Source: Thalassotalea sp. Sam97
Lineage (GTDB): Bacteria; Pseudomonadota; Gammaproteobacteria; Enterobacterales; Alteromonadaceae
Direction: 5' to 3'
DNA length: 64,000 bases
NCBI RefSeq assembly: GCF_041379765.1
Contig: NZ_CP166919.1
Coordinates: 2,294,001-2,358,000, forward strand
A program made the position numbers and the translations under genes. Shown here in pieces: positions 47,169-55,286 of the stretch; position 1 is the stretch's first letter; the number at the start of each line of letters is the position of its first letter. The notes below the pieces were generated by a model, which saw nothing but the letters and a program-made list of their open reading frames with translations, did no database searches and was not told the origin of the DNA.

Positions 47169-48044
47169 ATGGCCATTCAAATACAACACTTTTTTCATCA
47201 GCCTACTTTCACCTTAAGTTACATCGTTTTTGATGATGTAAGCGGCGACGCTGCGATTATCGATCCTGCTCTCGACTTCGACCCTGTCGCGAGTGCCGTC
47301 GATGTTAGTTTTAGTCAAACGCTCATTCACTTTATCGAAAGTAGACAATTAACGTTACGATACATCTTAGAAACTCACGCCCATGCCGATCACATTTCGA
47401 GTGCATTTTATATAAAACAGCATCTTGGCGGTAAAATAGCGATTGGTCGTCACATTACCGATATTCAAAAGACCTTTAAAACAGTATTCAACTTAATCAA
47501 AGACTTCAATACCGATGGTGTTCAGTTTGATTTACTGTTAGACGAAGGCGATTGTTTGCCGCTTGGTCAGCACACAGTCAAGGTATTAGAAACCCCAGGT
47601 CACACACCAGACAGTCTAACGTATGTGATAAATGATAACGCCTTTGTGGGTGATACATTGTTTATGCCTGATTCTGGTTCTGCACGTTGCGACTTCCCAG
47701 GGGGTGATGCCCGTTTACTTTATCAGTCAATTCATAAAATCTATGCGTTGGGCGATGAGACTAAGTTATATATGTGCCATGATTACCAGCCTGGTGGGCG
47801 CGAATTGCGTTTTGTTACAACGGTTGCCGAGCAAAAAGCCGATAATATTCAAATCAATGATGGTGTGAGTGAAGCGCAATATGTCCAAGTACGCGAAGCC
47901 CGCGATGCCACATTGGCAAATCCCAAGCTAATATACCCATCTCTGCAATGTAATATTCAAGCGGGTAATCTACCAGCTCCTGAAGAAGATAATCAACGTT
48001 ACTTTAAAACCCCTATTCAAGGTGTTGAGAAACTGGCTCCGTAA
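47169..48044 (+). CDS. Metallo-beta-lactamase-fold hydrolase, persulfide dioxygenase/Blh-like
   Basis: 291 residues from the ATG at 47169; an ATG 35 codons upstream would overlap the preceding terminator. Metal-binding THAHADHISSAF (HxHxDH), the later histidine in ETPGHTPDSLTYV, aspartate in AFVGDTLFMPDSG and terminal histidine in YMCHDYQPGG complete the glyoxalase II-type site. The arrangement resembles ETHE1/Blh persulfide dioxygenases (GSSH + O2 to sulfite). Substrate is inferred from family resemblance. No rhodanese neighbour. Confidence 0.88.
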   Translation: MAIQIQHFFHQPTFTLSYIVFDDVSGDAAIIDPALDFDPVASAVDVSFSQTLIHFIESRQLTLRYILETHAHADHISSAFYIKQHLGGKIAIGRHITDIQKTFKTVFNLIKDFNTDGVQFDLLLDEGDCLPLGQHTVKVLETPGHTPDSLTYVINDNAFVGDTLFMPDSGSARCDFPGGDARLLYQSIHKIYALGDETKLYMCHDYQPGGRELRFVTTVAEQKADNIQINDGVSEAQYVQVREARDATLANPKLIYPSLQCNIQAGNLPAPEEDNQRYFKTPIQGVEKLAP

Positions 48045-48301
48045 CGCTGTTAAGAGAGCATTCCTAAACGGGAAAGATCAGGCAATCAATACTTCATGGT
48101 CTTTCACAACGTCATAAAAGGAATGCTCGCCCCCTTCATGTTGTTGGATGCTATCTCGTAACGTTAAAAAGAGGCTCTGAACTGCCAAGTTGTGCCATTT
48201 TGAGTCATTCAGCGACATATTCACACAACGAATAGACCCACAATAACAGACGTTTAACTAATTCGCTTTGGAACAGGAATACGTTACCAGAGCAGTGGTA
48301 A

Positions 48302-49573
48302 TTAAACCACAATTGCAGGCGTTTTTAACCAAAGTAAAGATATTTCCGTGCCTTGTTGATCAGATGAAATATCAATCTTCATATTGGTTTTTTCACACAG
48401 TCGTTTTACCAATGACAAGCCAATACCAAAACCTGTGCTGCTTTCCCCTTTACTGCCTGATTGATAGACATTCGATAATAACTCTGGGGCAATCCCTTCA
48501 CCGGAATCTTTAATCGTGAGTTTACCTGATTGATATTGAATGCGAATAATCCCTTGCTCGGTATGTTGAAAGGCATTAGAAATTAAATTTCCAATAACAA
48601 TTTGCATCGCTAATTTGCTGCCGAAAACGTTCTCATTAGGCTCGACATCAAGGTCTAGCTCAATATCTTTATCTTCTATTGCCTTATGATGCTCTAATAT
48701 AGATTGTTCGATGATCGGTAAAATCGCAACATCGTCATATTGAAAACTCTCTTCTCTAGCTAGCGCTAATAGGCCTTCAATACATTGCTGCATTTGTATT
48801 TGGGCATCTGTTAATCGCTTAGCTAATATGCGTTGCTCTTTCGTTAACTCAGTTGCCTGTAATAACGTTAACGCACCTTGGTTTATCGCAATAGGGGTGC
48901 GTAACTCGTGAGAGACGTCACGAGTAAAATGCTGCTCTCTCTCAATAAACTGACTAATTCTCACCATGGCTTGATCTAATTCTTTAGCAAACAAACCTAT
49001 TTCATCATTGGCAAAATCTTTAGAAAACCCTTTTGGTAACTCTTGCTCTTGAATTTTCGATAAGATGCTAACCAATTTGCCCATAGGTCTAACAATTCGC
49101 TTAGCTAACGACCATGACATTAACCCGACAACAACACCAATGATTAATAGCAGCACCAGTTGGGTTTTCACCATACTTCCTTTGATGCTGCGCACAACTA
49201 AATAGTCACTGACTTCTGCGAGTAAAAATCCGTCTGGTAATTTCTTCAAATGATAGTGTTTCTGGTTTTGTCCAGGAAACTCAATTCGTTCCGGCTCTTC
49301 ATTCAGTAATGTTTGAACAGAGATAGGTAACTGTTCAATCGATTGATAATATTTTACAAAAGATAAGCTAGGGCTTGGTGACAAGCCTTTATTCAACTGC
49401 TGTTGCACATGGCTCATTTCATTATTTAATAATTTGTAAAACAACGAATCTTCAACATGGTAGCTAAAAAGCAATGATAAACCGGAGAAAAGTAAACTAA
49501 TAAAGGTCGCGCTGGTAATAAAATAGACCAGAATACGAGTACGAATTTGGTTAGAGAACATAATAGCCTTCAT
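48302..49573 (-). CDS. Membrane sensor histidine kinase
   Basis: 423 residues (start could also be the ATG at 49561, which has AAGG closer). Two membrane helices (about 14-34 and 136-156) flank a 100-residue periplasmic sensor region. A HAMP-like segment (SLAKRIVRPMGKLVSILSKIQ) follows, then the H-box RDVSHELRTPIA, N-box IGNLISNAFQHTE, G1 DSGEGIAPE and G2 STGFGIGLSLVKRL. It phosphorylates the OmpR-type regulator encoded 6 bp upstream. Last gene of a four-gene operon with a DJ-1 protein and a hydrolase, so it probably controls or senses their activity. Confidence 0.93.
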   Translation of the reverse strand: MKAIMFSNQIRTRILVYFITSATFISLLFSGLSLLFSYHVEDSLFYKLLNNEMSHVQQQLNKGLSPSPSLSFVKYYQSIEQLPISVQTLLNEEPERIEFPGQNQKHYHLKKLPDGFLLAEVSDYLVVRSIKGSMVKTQLVLLLIIGVVVGLMSWSLAKRIVRPMGKLVSILSKIQEQELPKGFSKDFANDEIGLFAKELDQAMVRISQFIEREQHFTRDVSHELRTPIAINQGALTLLQATELTKEQRILAKRLTDAQIQMQQCIEGLLALAREESFQYDDVAILPIIEQSILEHHKAIEDKDIELDLDVEPNENVFGSKLAMQIVIGNLISNAFQHTEQGIIRIQYQSGKLTIKDSGEGIAPELLSNVYQSGSKGESSTGFGIGLSLVKRLCEKTNMKIDISSDQQGTEISLLWLKTPAIVV

Positions 49574-49579
49574 GTCACA

Positions 49580-50281
49580 TTAAGACTCTAAAGATAAACT
49601 AAAACCTATGCCATGCATGGTTTTAATAATCGCGTGAGCATAAGGCTTATCAAGCGCTTTTCTGAGCTGATATAAATGCGAACGTAAAGCATCCGATGAC
49701 GTTTGTTCATCTCCCCAAATTCGTTCACACAGCTCGCTACGGGTGATCGCTCTTGGATAGGCCTCCATCAAGATTTGTAAAATCATCAAAGGAATAGGCT
49801 GCAAATGCACATGTTGATGATTTCTTGTCACCGTTTTTCTCGATATATCGAGGGATAAAAGCTGCTCTCCTTGACCTAGGGTTATCACTTTCGGCTGATT
49901 TAATGTATGACGTTGAGCAAGCGCAAGACATCGAACATAAAGCTCTTCAAGTGCAAAAGGTTTGGTTAAGTAATCATCCGCACCTTGAGCAAAACCCGTT
50001 AGCTTATCATCTAAAGTATCTCTAGCCGTTAACATGATGATAGGGATATGACGATCTGACTTTTCACGTAAAATTTTACAGACCGTTAAACCATCCATTT
50101 TCGGCATTGCAATATCTAAAACGACGACATGATAATATTGACTTAATGCCAATTGACAAGCTTGTTCACCGTCATAGGCAAAGTCTAATAAAATATGTTT
50201 AGCTTCGAAGAACGTTGCAATGTTTTGACTAATTGCAACATTATCTTCGACCACCAGAACTTTTAATTCTGTCGGCTTCAC
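49580..50281 (-). CDS. OmpR/PhoB-family response regulator
   Basis: 233 residues from the GTG at 50281, chosen because it overlaps the upstream stop as GTGA and has AGGG in front; a GTG three codons earlier is possible. Receiver domain (VLVVEDN, VVLDIAMPKMDGLTV with the phospho-acceptor D, TARDTLDDKLTGFAQGADDYLTKPF). The C-terminal winged helix has SELCERIWGDEQTSSDALRSHLYQLRKALDKP. Likely regulates its own operon. Confidence 0.94.
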   Translation of the reverse strand: MKPTELKVLVVEDNVAISQNIATFFEAKHILLDFAYDGEQACQLALSQYYHVVVLDIAMPKMDGLTVCKILREKSDRHIPIIMLTARDTLDDKLTGFAQGADDYLTKPFALEELYVRCLALAQRHTLNQPKVITLGQGEQLLSLDISRKTVTRNHQHVHLQPIPLMILQILMEAYPRAITRSELCERIWGDEQTSSDALRSHLYQLRKALDKPYAHAIIKTMHGIGFSLSLES

Positions 50282-51195
50282 TGATACCACCCTGAAAGTT
50301 GTTGATAATAGCCTTTTGGTAAAAGATGACCACCATCAAAGGTAATGTGCTTTTTATCTTCCGTTAAAAATACAGAGAATAAATCGCTATTTTGTTCACT
50401 CGATGCATATTCATCATCATTGGCTGTCACTAACCATACTTTATCAATATCTAAACCATTTGCGATATTTTTTGGCGCGACAATCGCAACTTTATCATCA
50501 AGGTATGGTGGCACAATCGATAAAACGTGTTCGATTCGCTCATCAATGCCGGCAAGAAGTAGCGCAACATGACCTCCCATGCTGTAACCGGCAACACGAG
50601 TTTGTCTTTGATCGAATTGAGGTTGCTGATCTAGCCAATCTAATAACACGCGATGATCTTTAACGGTATCAATGATCATTTGCTCATAAGGCTCTCGCTC
50701 TCCCCAAATATGCATATTATCTATAATATCGATAACGCTGTTGTCTAACTCTTTACGTTTACCATGGTTGCGACTATCAATAGCAATCACAGCAAAGCCA
50801 TTAGCTAGTGCCTGCTCGGTAATTTTATGCGTTTGCTCTAATGTCGGACGCTCTTTGAAGCTATCCATCCACCAGCGATTCTCACTTCGCCCCATCGCAT
50901 GTACGCCCAACAAAACAGGTATTTTTTTGGCGCTTAAGTCTTTTGGATAAGCAATTCGACCATTAACTTTAGCGCCATCAAAACTGGTGTAGGTAAACTC
51001 AAACTGATCATCATCAATTTTGACCATATCCATATCAATCGACCTGTGTTGATAGCTATATCTTTTTTCAATCATTTCAGGTGTTACTTGATAATCTTTT
51101 AGCCCCCAAATGCCATACCAAATTCCACCTAATACAATAAATATGCCTGCTAATGTTGTCATAATTTTCTTCCAATTATTTTTGAACCCATTCAT
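50278..51195 (-). CDS. Membrane-anchored alpha/beta hydrolase
   Basis: 305 residues. One N-terminal membrane helix (about 12-30), then a hydrolase domain that would face the periplasm. Nucleophile S205 in GYSMGGHVA, oxyanion region VHAMGRSENRW, acid in TANDDEYAS, histidine in FDGGHLLPKGY. Resembles dienelactone-hydrolase/acyl-peptidase-like enzymes; substrate unknown. Four-base overlaps with both neighbours (ATGA with the DJ-1 gene, GTGA with the regulator) show tight translational coupling. Confidence 0.88.
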   Translation of the reverse strand: MNGFKNNWKKIMTTLAGIFIVLGGIWYGIWGLKDYQVTPEMIEKRYSYQHRSIDMDMVKIDDDQFEFTYTSFDGAKVNGRIAYPKDLSAKKIPVLLGVHAMGRSENRWWMDSFKERPTLEQTHKITEQALANGFAVIAIDSRNHGKRKELDNSVIDIIDNMHIWGEREPYEQMIIDTVKDHRVLLDWLDQQPQFDQRQTRVAGYSMGGHVALLLAGIDERIEHVLSIVPPYLDDKVAIVAPKNIANGLDIDKVWLVTANDDEYASSEQNSDLFSVFLTEDKKHITFDGGHLLPKGYYQQLSGWYQ

Positions 51196-52307
51196 GAGTT
51201 AATAACCTTATTAAGCAGCTCTGAAACTTGTTCGTTATCAGGAAAGTTTTTGCGTGCTTGCTTTAATAATTGCGTTGCGGTGGATAAATCACTTTTATCA
51301 AGGTAGGTTTGCGCAATTGCAAGGGCTAACATCGGATGATTAATCTCAGGCTGAGTTAATTCCATTAGCATCAAAGCAACATTGCGCTGCATTTCTGTAC
51401 TGGCATATTGACTTTGATAAAAACCAAACATGGCAAGTAACATCGGGTTATAGTTTTGTTTGTTGGTGATAAACTCCTGTTTAGCTCCCACTCTATCTAA
51501 ATAAAACCGTTCAACCAGTTTAATGGTGTTGTCATCTTTAAACGTTGGCAAACCTTGCGTTGGTAAGCCGAGTTTTTCAACGACGGCGATAGCACTATCT
51601 GCTGTTGAAAATGGATTTTGGCCAGTGATCAAGCGACCATCAACACTCACTTGATTAAGCATTAAACCATCTTTAATCACCTTTGCGCCTTGAGCGATAA
51701 GATCATCTTCTAACGAAAAAGGTAATTGCCATTTCTTAGTAAACGCCCCTTCTTCTAAATTGGTAAAGGCAGAAATTCGTTTATCCGCCACTAAATAACT
51801 GCCATCGTTTAATTTGATGTCAAGTAACGCCGCAGGGCCATGACAAACAGCGGCGACCACACCTTGTTGCTGATATATTTCCTTGATGATACTTTTAACC
51901 TCTTGGTTAACCGCTAAATCATACATAGGGCCTTTACCCCCAACAACGTAAACAGCATCATAGTTAGCAGGCTTAATTTTGCTAAGCTCAATGGAATTGT
52001 CGAGTTTTTTAACCGCAGCTTTATCTTCTAAAAAGGTTTTGTTGTAAGGCTTTTCTTTATCAAAGTTGTCGGTAATTAACGCGCCGCCATTAGGGGAAGT
52101 AAAGGTGACATTGATACCAGCCGCTTTAAACACAAGGTAAGATTTACTCATTTCATCAAACTCGTAGCCCGGTTTGATCAATTCACCTTGTTCGTCTTTC
52201 TCGCCATAGCTACTTAGCACCATCAATACGTTTTTATCATCAGCAATAGCGGCTAAGCTAGCAAAGGTAGTTAAAACACTAAAACATACAGGTAGTAATT
52301 TTTTCAT
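51192..52307 (-). CDS. Exported DJ-1/PfpI-superfamily protein with C-terminal helical (TPR-like) region
   Basis: 371 residues. A signal peptide (LLPVCFSVLTTFASLAAIA) sends it to the periplasm. Residues about 25-245 are a DJ-1/PfpI domain like Hsp31/glyoxalase III: KSYLVFKAAGINVTFTSPNGG, VVGGKGPMYDLA, nucleophile elbow AVCHGPAAL with C155-H156. The last 120 residues are helical repeats (MLALAIAQTYLDKSDLSTATQLLKQA...). Exported DJ-1 proteins and the TPR fusion are uncommon. First gene of the operon. May detoxify reactive carbonyls, as inference. Confidence 0.88.
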   Translation of the reverse strand: MKKLLPVCFSVLTTFASLAAIADDKNVLMVLSSYGEKDEQGELIKPGYEFDEMSKSYLVFKAAGINVTFTSPNGGALITDNFDKEKPYNKTFLEDKAAVKKLDNSIELSKIKPANYDAVYVVGGKGPMYDLAVNQEVKSIIKEIYQQQGVVAAVCHGPAALLDIKLNDGSYLVADKRISAFTNLEEGAFTKKWQLPFSLEDDLIAQGAKVIKDGLMLNQVSVDGRLITGQNPFSTADSAIAVVEKLGLPTQGLPTFKDDNTIKLVERFYLDRVGAKQEFITNKQNYNPMLLAMFGFYQSQYASTEMQRNVALMLMELTQPEINHPMLALAIAQTYLDKSDLSTATQLLKQARKNFPDNEQVSELLNKVINS

Positions 52308-52711
52308 TATTTCTCTCCAACAAATTGACTGTTCGCTAAATTAGCAAAGCCATCGTGAATAAAATGTGAAGAAAAATATAAAAATGCTTACCGAGAAAAA
52401 TTAAAGAATGCGGTTGATACCTAACCGCAGAGTCGAGCTTGCAACGTACGCTATATCGCCGACCGACGCAAACGTGCCCGTGCCCGTGCCATGAACAGCC
52501 TTGTAGTAATTACTCATATATGTGCATTTTGAAGCCCAAGCTAAGCCGCGTTAGGCTTATTCATCAAACGATTACGCGTTAACAATCTATTCCGTTACTG
52601 TGGCTCGGATGTGAATCCAAACCGTGGTTACGTTTTAACTGCAAAGTAACACTGAAGTGGTCTAATATTTAATTCACTTAGTATTGGTTATCGACAACGG
52701 TCAGGTGTACA
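52308..52711. other. Intergenic region
   Basis: 404 bp between the DJ-1 operon (leftward) and a small rightward gene. It must hold the operon promoter. No RNA gene or clear inverted repeat recognised. Base composition is locally more GC-rich around 52430-52500. Confidence 0.5.
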
Positions 52712-52984
52712 GTGGATCTTCAACAAAAAGATAAAGGCGTTATTGCCGTGATATTAAAGCGCTTTGAAACAGAGCGCTTACCAAAAGTGAAAAAGCTGCA
52801 AGCGAAAGTCGATGCTGGTGGCGTGTTAGATGAATACGATATCGCCTTTTTGCAGCAAGTTTTTGACGATGCGCATCAAGTGATGGATGTGGTTAAGCGC
52901 CATCCAGAATACGGTAAATTAGCCAAAGGTGTATTACATATGTACAACGACATCATGTCTAAATCGCAGGTCAATAGCAAATAA
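52712..52984 (+). CDS. Small helical conserved hypothetical protein
   Basis: 90 residues starting with GTG at 52712. Soluble, all-helical and charged (VIAVILKRFETERLPKVKKLQAKVDAG..., DIAFLQQVFDDAHQVMDVVKRHPEYGKL). The pattern L-D-x-Y/F-D-x-x-F-L and R-H-P-E-Y recalls short hypothetical proteins in Shewanella and Pseudomonas. No function known. Codon use like its neighbours. Confidence 0.7.
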   Translation: MDLQQKDKGVIAVILKRFETERLPKVKKLQAKVDAGGVLDEYDIAFLQQVFDDAHQVMDVVKRHPEYGKLAKGVLHMYNDIMSKSQVNSK

Positions 52985-53104
52985 CATCACTGATCTTCAA
53001 TCACCAACCGTCACTCTCACGACATTTATTCATCAGTAACTGACGCTATTTGTTCAGTAGGCGAAAATGTCGGTGACTTAGAAGTGCCGATTGTTTTATG
53101 GCGA

Positions 53105-53440
53105 TTATTGTGCTGAAAGTAATGCGAGCATTTTTTGGATGTACGGTTTATTAATCTCTGCTAACAGTAATGGGTTAGCCAGAGCATAAAGGTAATCTTC
53201 AACGTCACTGCCATCAATGTCATCACGACTCTCAATAAACTCAGCCCACATTTCCAGTTCATCTGCGCTGAATTTGTCATCAAGATACATCGTTAGCACA
53301 TCCACTAATACCGTTACCGTAACCTCCAAGTAAACCGTGTCGCTATGGTGAGGATATGTTAGTAAGTCTCTATAGGCTTGCTCTTTATTATCACCAACGG
53401 TGACAATTTGTTTTAGAGCTTCAGCTCTGCTCATGCTCAT
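53105..53440 (-). CDS. Small acidic hypothetical protein
   Basis: 111 residues, soluble, strongly acidic in the second half (KFSADELEMWAEFIESRDDIDGSDVEDYLYALANP). Predicted helical. Family not recognised. The acidic helical character and the FIESRDDI pattern resemble immunity or colicin-immunity-like proteins, but no toxin gene lies beside it. It is 20 bp downstream of the DUF2919 gene on the same strand and may be cotranscribed. Confidence 0.6.
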   Translation of the reverse strand: MSMSRAEALKQIVTVGDNKEQAYRDLLTYPHHSDTVYLEVTVTVLVDVLTMYLDDKFSADELEMWAEFIESRDDIDGSDVEDYLYALANPLLLAEINKPYIQKMLALLSAQ

Positions 53441-53459
53441 AGTTGTTCGCTACCCCTGA

Positions 53460-53978
53460 CTATTCGGCTTTGGCTCGTTTTACCGACGACTTTTCAGTGT
53501 CGATAGCAACGGGAAACTCAGTTAGGTTATAGCGTGCACGGTGATCAAAACGGCACGCTACCAACAATATAGATGCAACAATGAACTGAGCTACTAATAC
53601 ATTTAAAGTGATCATTTGCCACCAAAAACACAATGCCGCTTGGACAAAAAAGTCTCCACATACCGCCACCACGAGCACCCCATAATAGCGCGGCCAAAGC
53701 TTTTTAAGCCATTCGCCGGCACTCGGTCGACGGGCCATTAATAAAATAAACAATATGAGTCCGGGAATACCCGTTACCAGTGCCATATAGAGAGCCTGCG
53801 GATCGGGGTAAACATACTTAATCAATGCCAACTTATCGCGCATATTGCTGAAACTGAGCAATGCCACAGCATAGCCTTTGATAAGGTAAAGTAAGATAGC
53901 ATAGTAAAACCACGATAACTTCAAGCAATCAAAGTTATCAAAGTCTTTTACAGAATAGCGAGCTAATGGGTGTTGCAT
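53460..53978 (-). CDS. DUF2919-like membrane protein
   Basis: 172 residues, about four hydrophobic segments. The opening YSVKDFDNFDCLKLSWFYYAILLYLIKGY is the pattern I associate with DUF2919 (YfeZ-like) proteins. The family is uncharacterised. It is the downstream partner of a GFA-family and a DUF599 gene on the same strand (15-bp gap), so probably one transcript of three or four genes. Confidence 0.72.
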   Translation of the reverse strand: MQHPLARYSVKDFDNFDCLKLSWFYYAILLYLIKGYAVALLSFSNMRDKLALIKYVYPDPQALYMALVTGIPGLILFILLMARRPSAGEWLKKLWPRYYGVLVVAVCGDFFVQAALCFWWQMITLNVLVAQFIVASILLVACRFDHRARYNLTEFPVAIDTEKSSVKRAKAE

Positions 53979-53993
53979 AAAAGTATCAGGGAA

Positions 53994-54377
53994 TTATTTA
54001 TCAAGGTGCGCTAACTTTTCAGCGTGTTGCGACCAATTCTGTCCATCAAAATGATCGACTGGCCATGTTTGCCAATTGGTATCATCGAGACAACGCGCGT
54101 TAACACTGTAGCCATTAGGGTTAGAGCGAGGAACGTAAAACGATTTTATGCCGCAGTGTTTGCAAAAATAATGCTTCGCTACTTGGCTATTGAATTGATA
54201 AAGACTCAGCGCTTGCTCACCTTGGATCAAACGGAAATTATCGCGACTTACAATAAGATGGACAAACCCCGTTTTTGCACAAATAGAGCAATTACAATCC
54301 GTTAAATAGGGAACCTGTTCAACCTGAATTTCAAATCGTACGGCTTGGCAATGGCAACCGCCAGTTAAGGTTTTCAT
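53994..54377 (-). CDS. GFA (glutathione-dependent formaldehyde-activating)-family zinc protein
   Basis: 127 residues. Zinc-binding cysteines are C8 and C10 (GGCHCQAV), C28, C30 and C33 (DCNCSICAKTG) and the CKHCG pair near residue 72. This is the CENP-V/GFA beta-fold. Most members have no proven formaldehyde activity. Start overlaps the stop of the DUF599 gene (ATGA). Confidence 0.92.
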   Translation of the reverse strand: MKTLTGGCHCQAVRFEIQVEQVPYLTDCNCSICAKTGFVHLIVSRDNFRLIQGEQALSLYQFNSQVAKHYFCKHCGIKSFYVPRSNPNGYSVNARCLDDTNWQTWPVDHFDGQNWSQHAEKLAHLDK

Positions 54378-55081
54378 CTTGTGTGTTTATCCAAATCAAT
54401 GATACCACGCTGTATCGCCCGCAGTGATTTTGAGCGAAATTCACGATAGTACAAGGTATAAACGACGGCAATACTGGCAACGATAAATAATATCGGATGA
54501 AAAAACCACCCCAAAGCCGCCAGTGAAAAATAATACGAGCGCAAGCCATAATTATATGAGTGACCAGCTTGATCTTGCACCGTGCCCATTTGTTTGGCGT
54601 AATCAAGCAAATGCGGCTTGGTGGTATTGGCGTCGACTGGCGCCGCACCAATCATAATATTGACAAAGCCATATTGGCGCATTGACCAAGTAAACTGGAA
54701 AAACGCCAACACGAAAATCATCACCAACAAACTGAGTTTAATTTGGATGGTGACCGATGATTGCACCGGTGTTAATGGTACCGTTTCTAATACCGTGATA
54801 ACTTTTTCGACTTGGGTAAATAAAGTCAATACACCGGCAATAACCAGCAAGGTGCTGGAGGCGAAAAAGGCCACATGCCGCTCTAGGTTAGCTAATAGGG
54901 CCGCATGGGAAACGCGAGCGTCATTATCAAAAATATTTCGCATCCAATGAATACGGGTATGCTGCAAAACTCGTGCTAAACATGCCGTATTTTTTGCTTT
55001 ATACCGAGAAAATTGCGTGTAACCTGTCCAACATACAAAAAACACCACCACCGCAACGATATCTATAAAACTTAAAACCAC
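54374..55081 (-). CDS. DUF599 family membrane protein
   Basis: 235 residues with about four membrane helices (near residues 4-20, 75-92, 113-131, 182-205). The sequence has the features of DUF599 (HWMRNIFDNDARVSHAALLANLERHVAFFASSTLLVIAG..., YNYGLRSYYFSLAALGWFFHP). Function unknown. First gene of the group with the GFA gene (four-base overlap). Confidence 0.88.
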   Translation of the reverse strand: MVLSFIDIVAVVVFFVCWTGYTQFSRYKAKNTACLARVLQHTRIHWMRNIFDNDARVSHAALLANLERHVAFFASSTLLVIAGVLTLFTQVEKVITVLETVPLTPVQSSVTIQIKLSLLVMIFVLAFFQFTWSMRQYGFVNIMIGAAPVDANTTKPHLLDYAKQMGTVQDQAGHSYNYGLRSYYFSLAALGWFFHPILFIVASIAVVYTLYYREFRSKSLRAIQRGIIDLDKHTR

Positions 55082-55286
55082 CCTTTTCTCCAGCTGACTG
55101 TCTCGTCCGCGTATACCGATATTTTATACCGTAATAACCAATTACTAAACAACAATTTACATTGAAGTTTTGAGCACACTGCGTTATAAAAACCAACCGT
55201 GTTCTCTTGATAGTGACAGTTCACGGCAACAAACAGTCGAGCGATTCAACAATAATAACAATAAAAAGCAATCATAGGGTGTAGTC

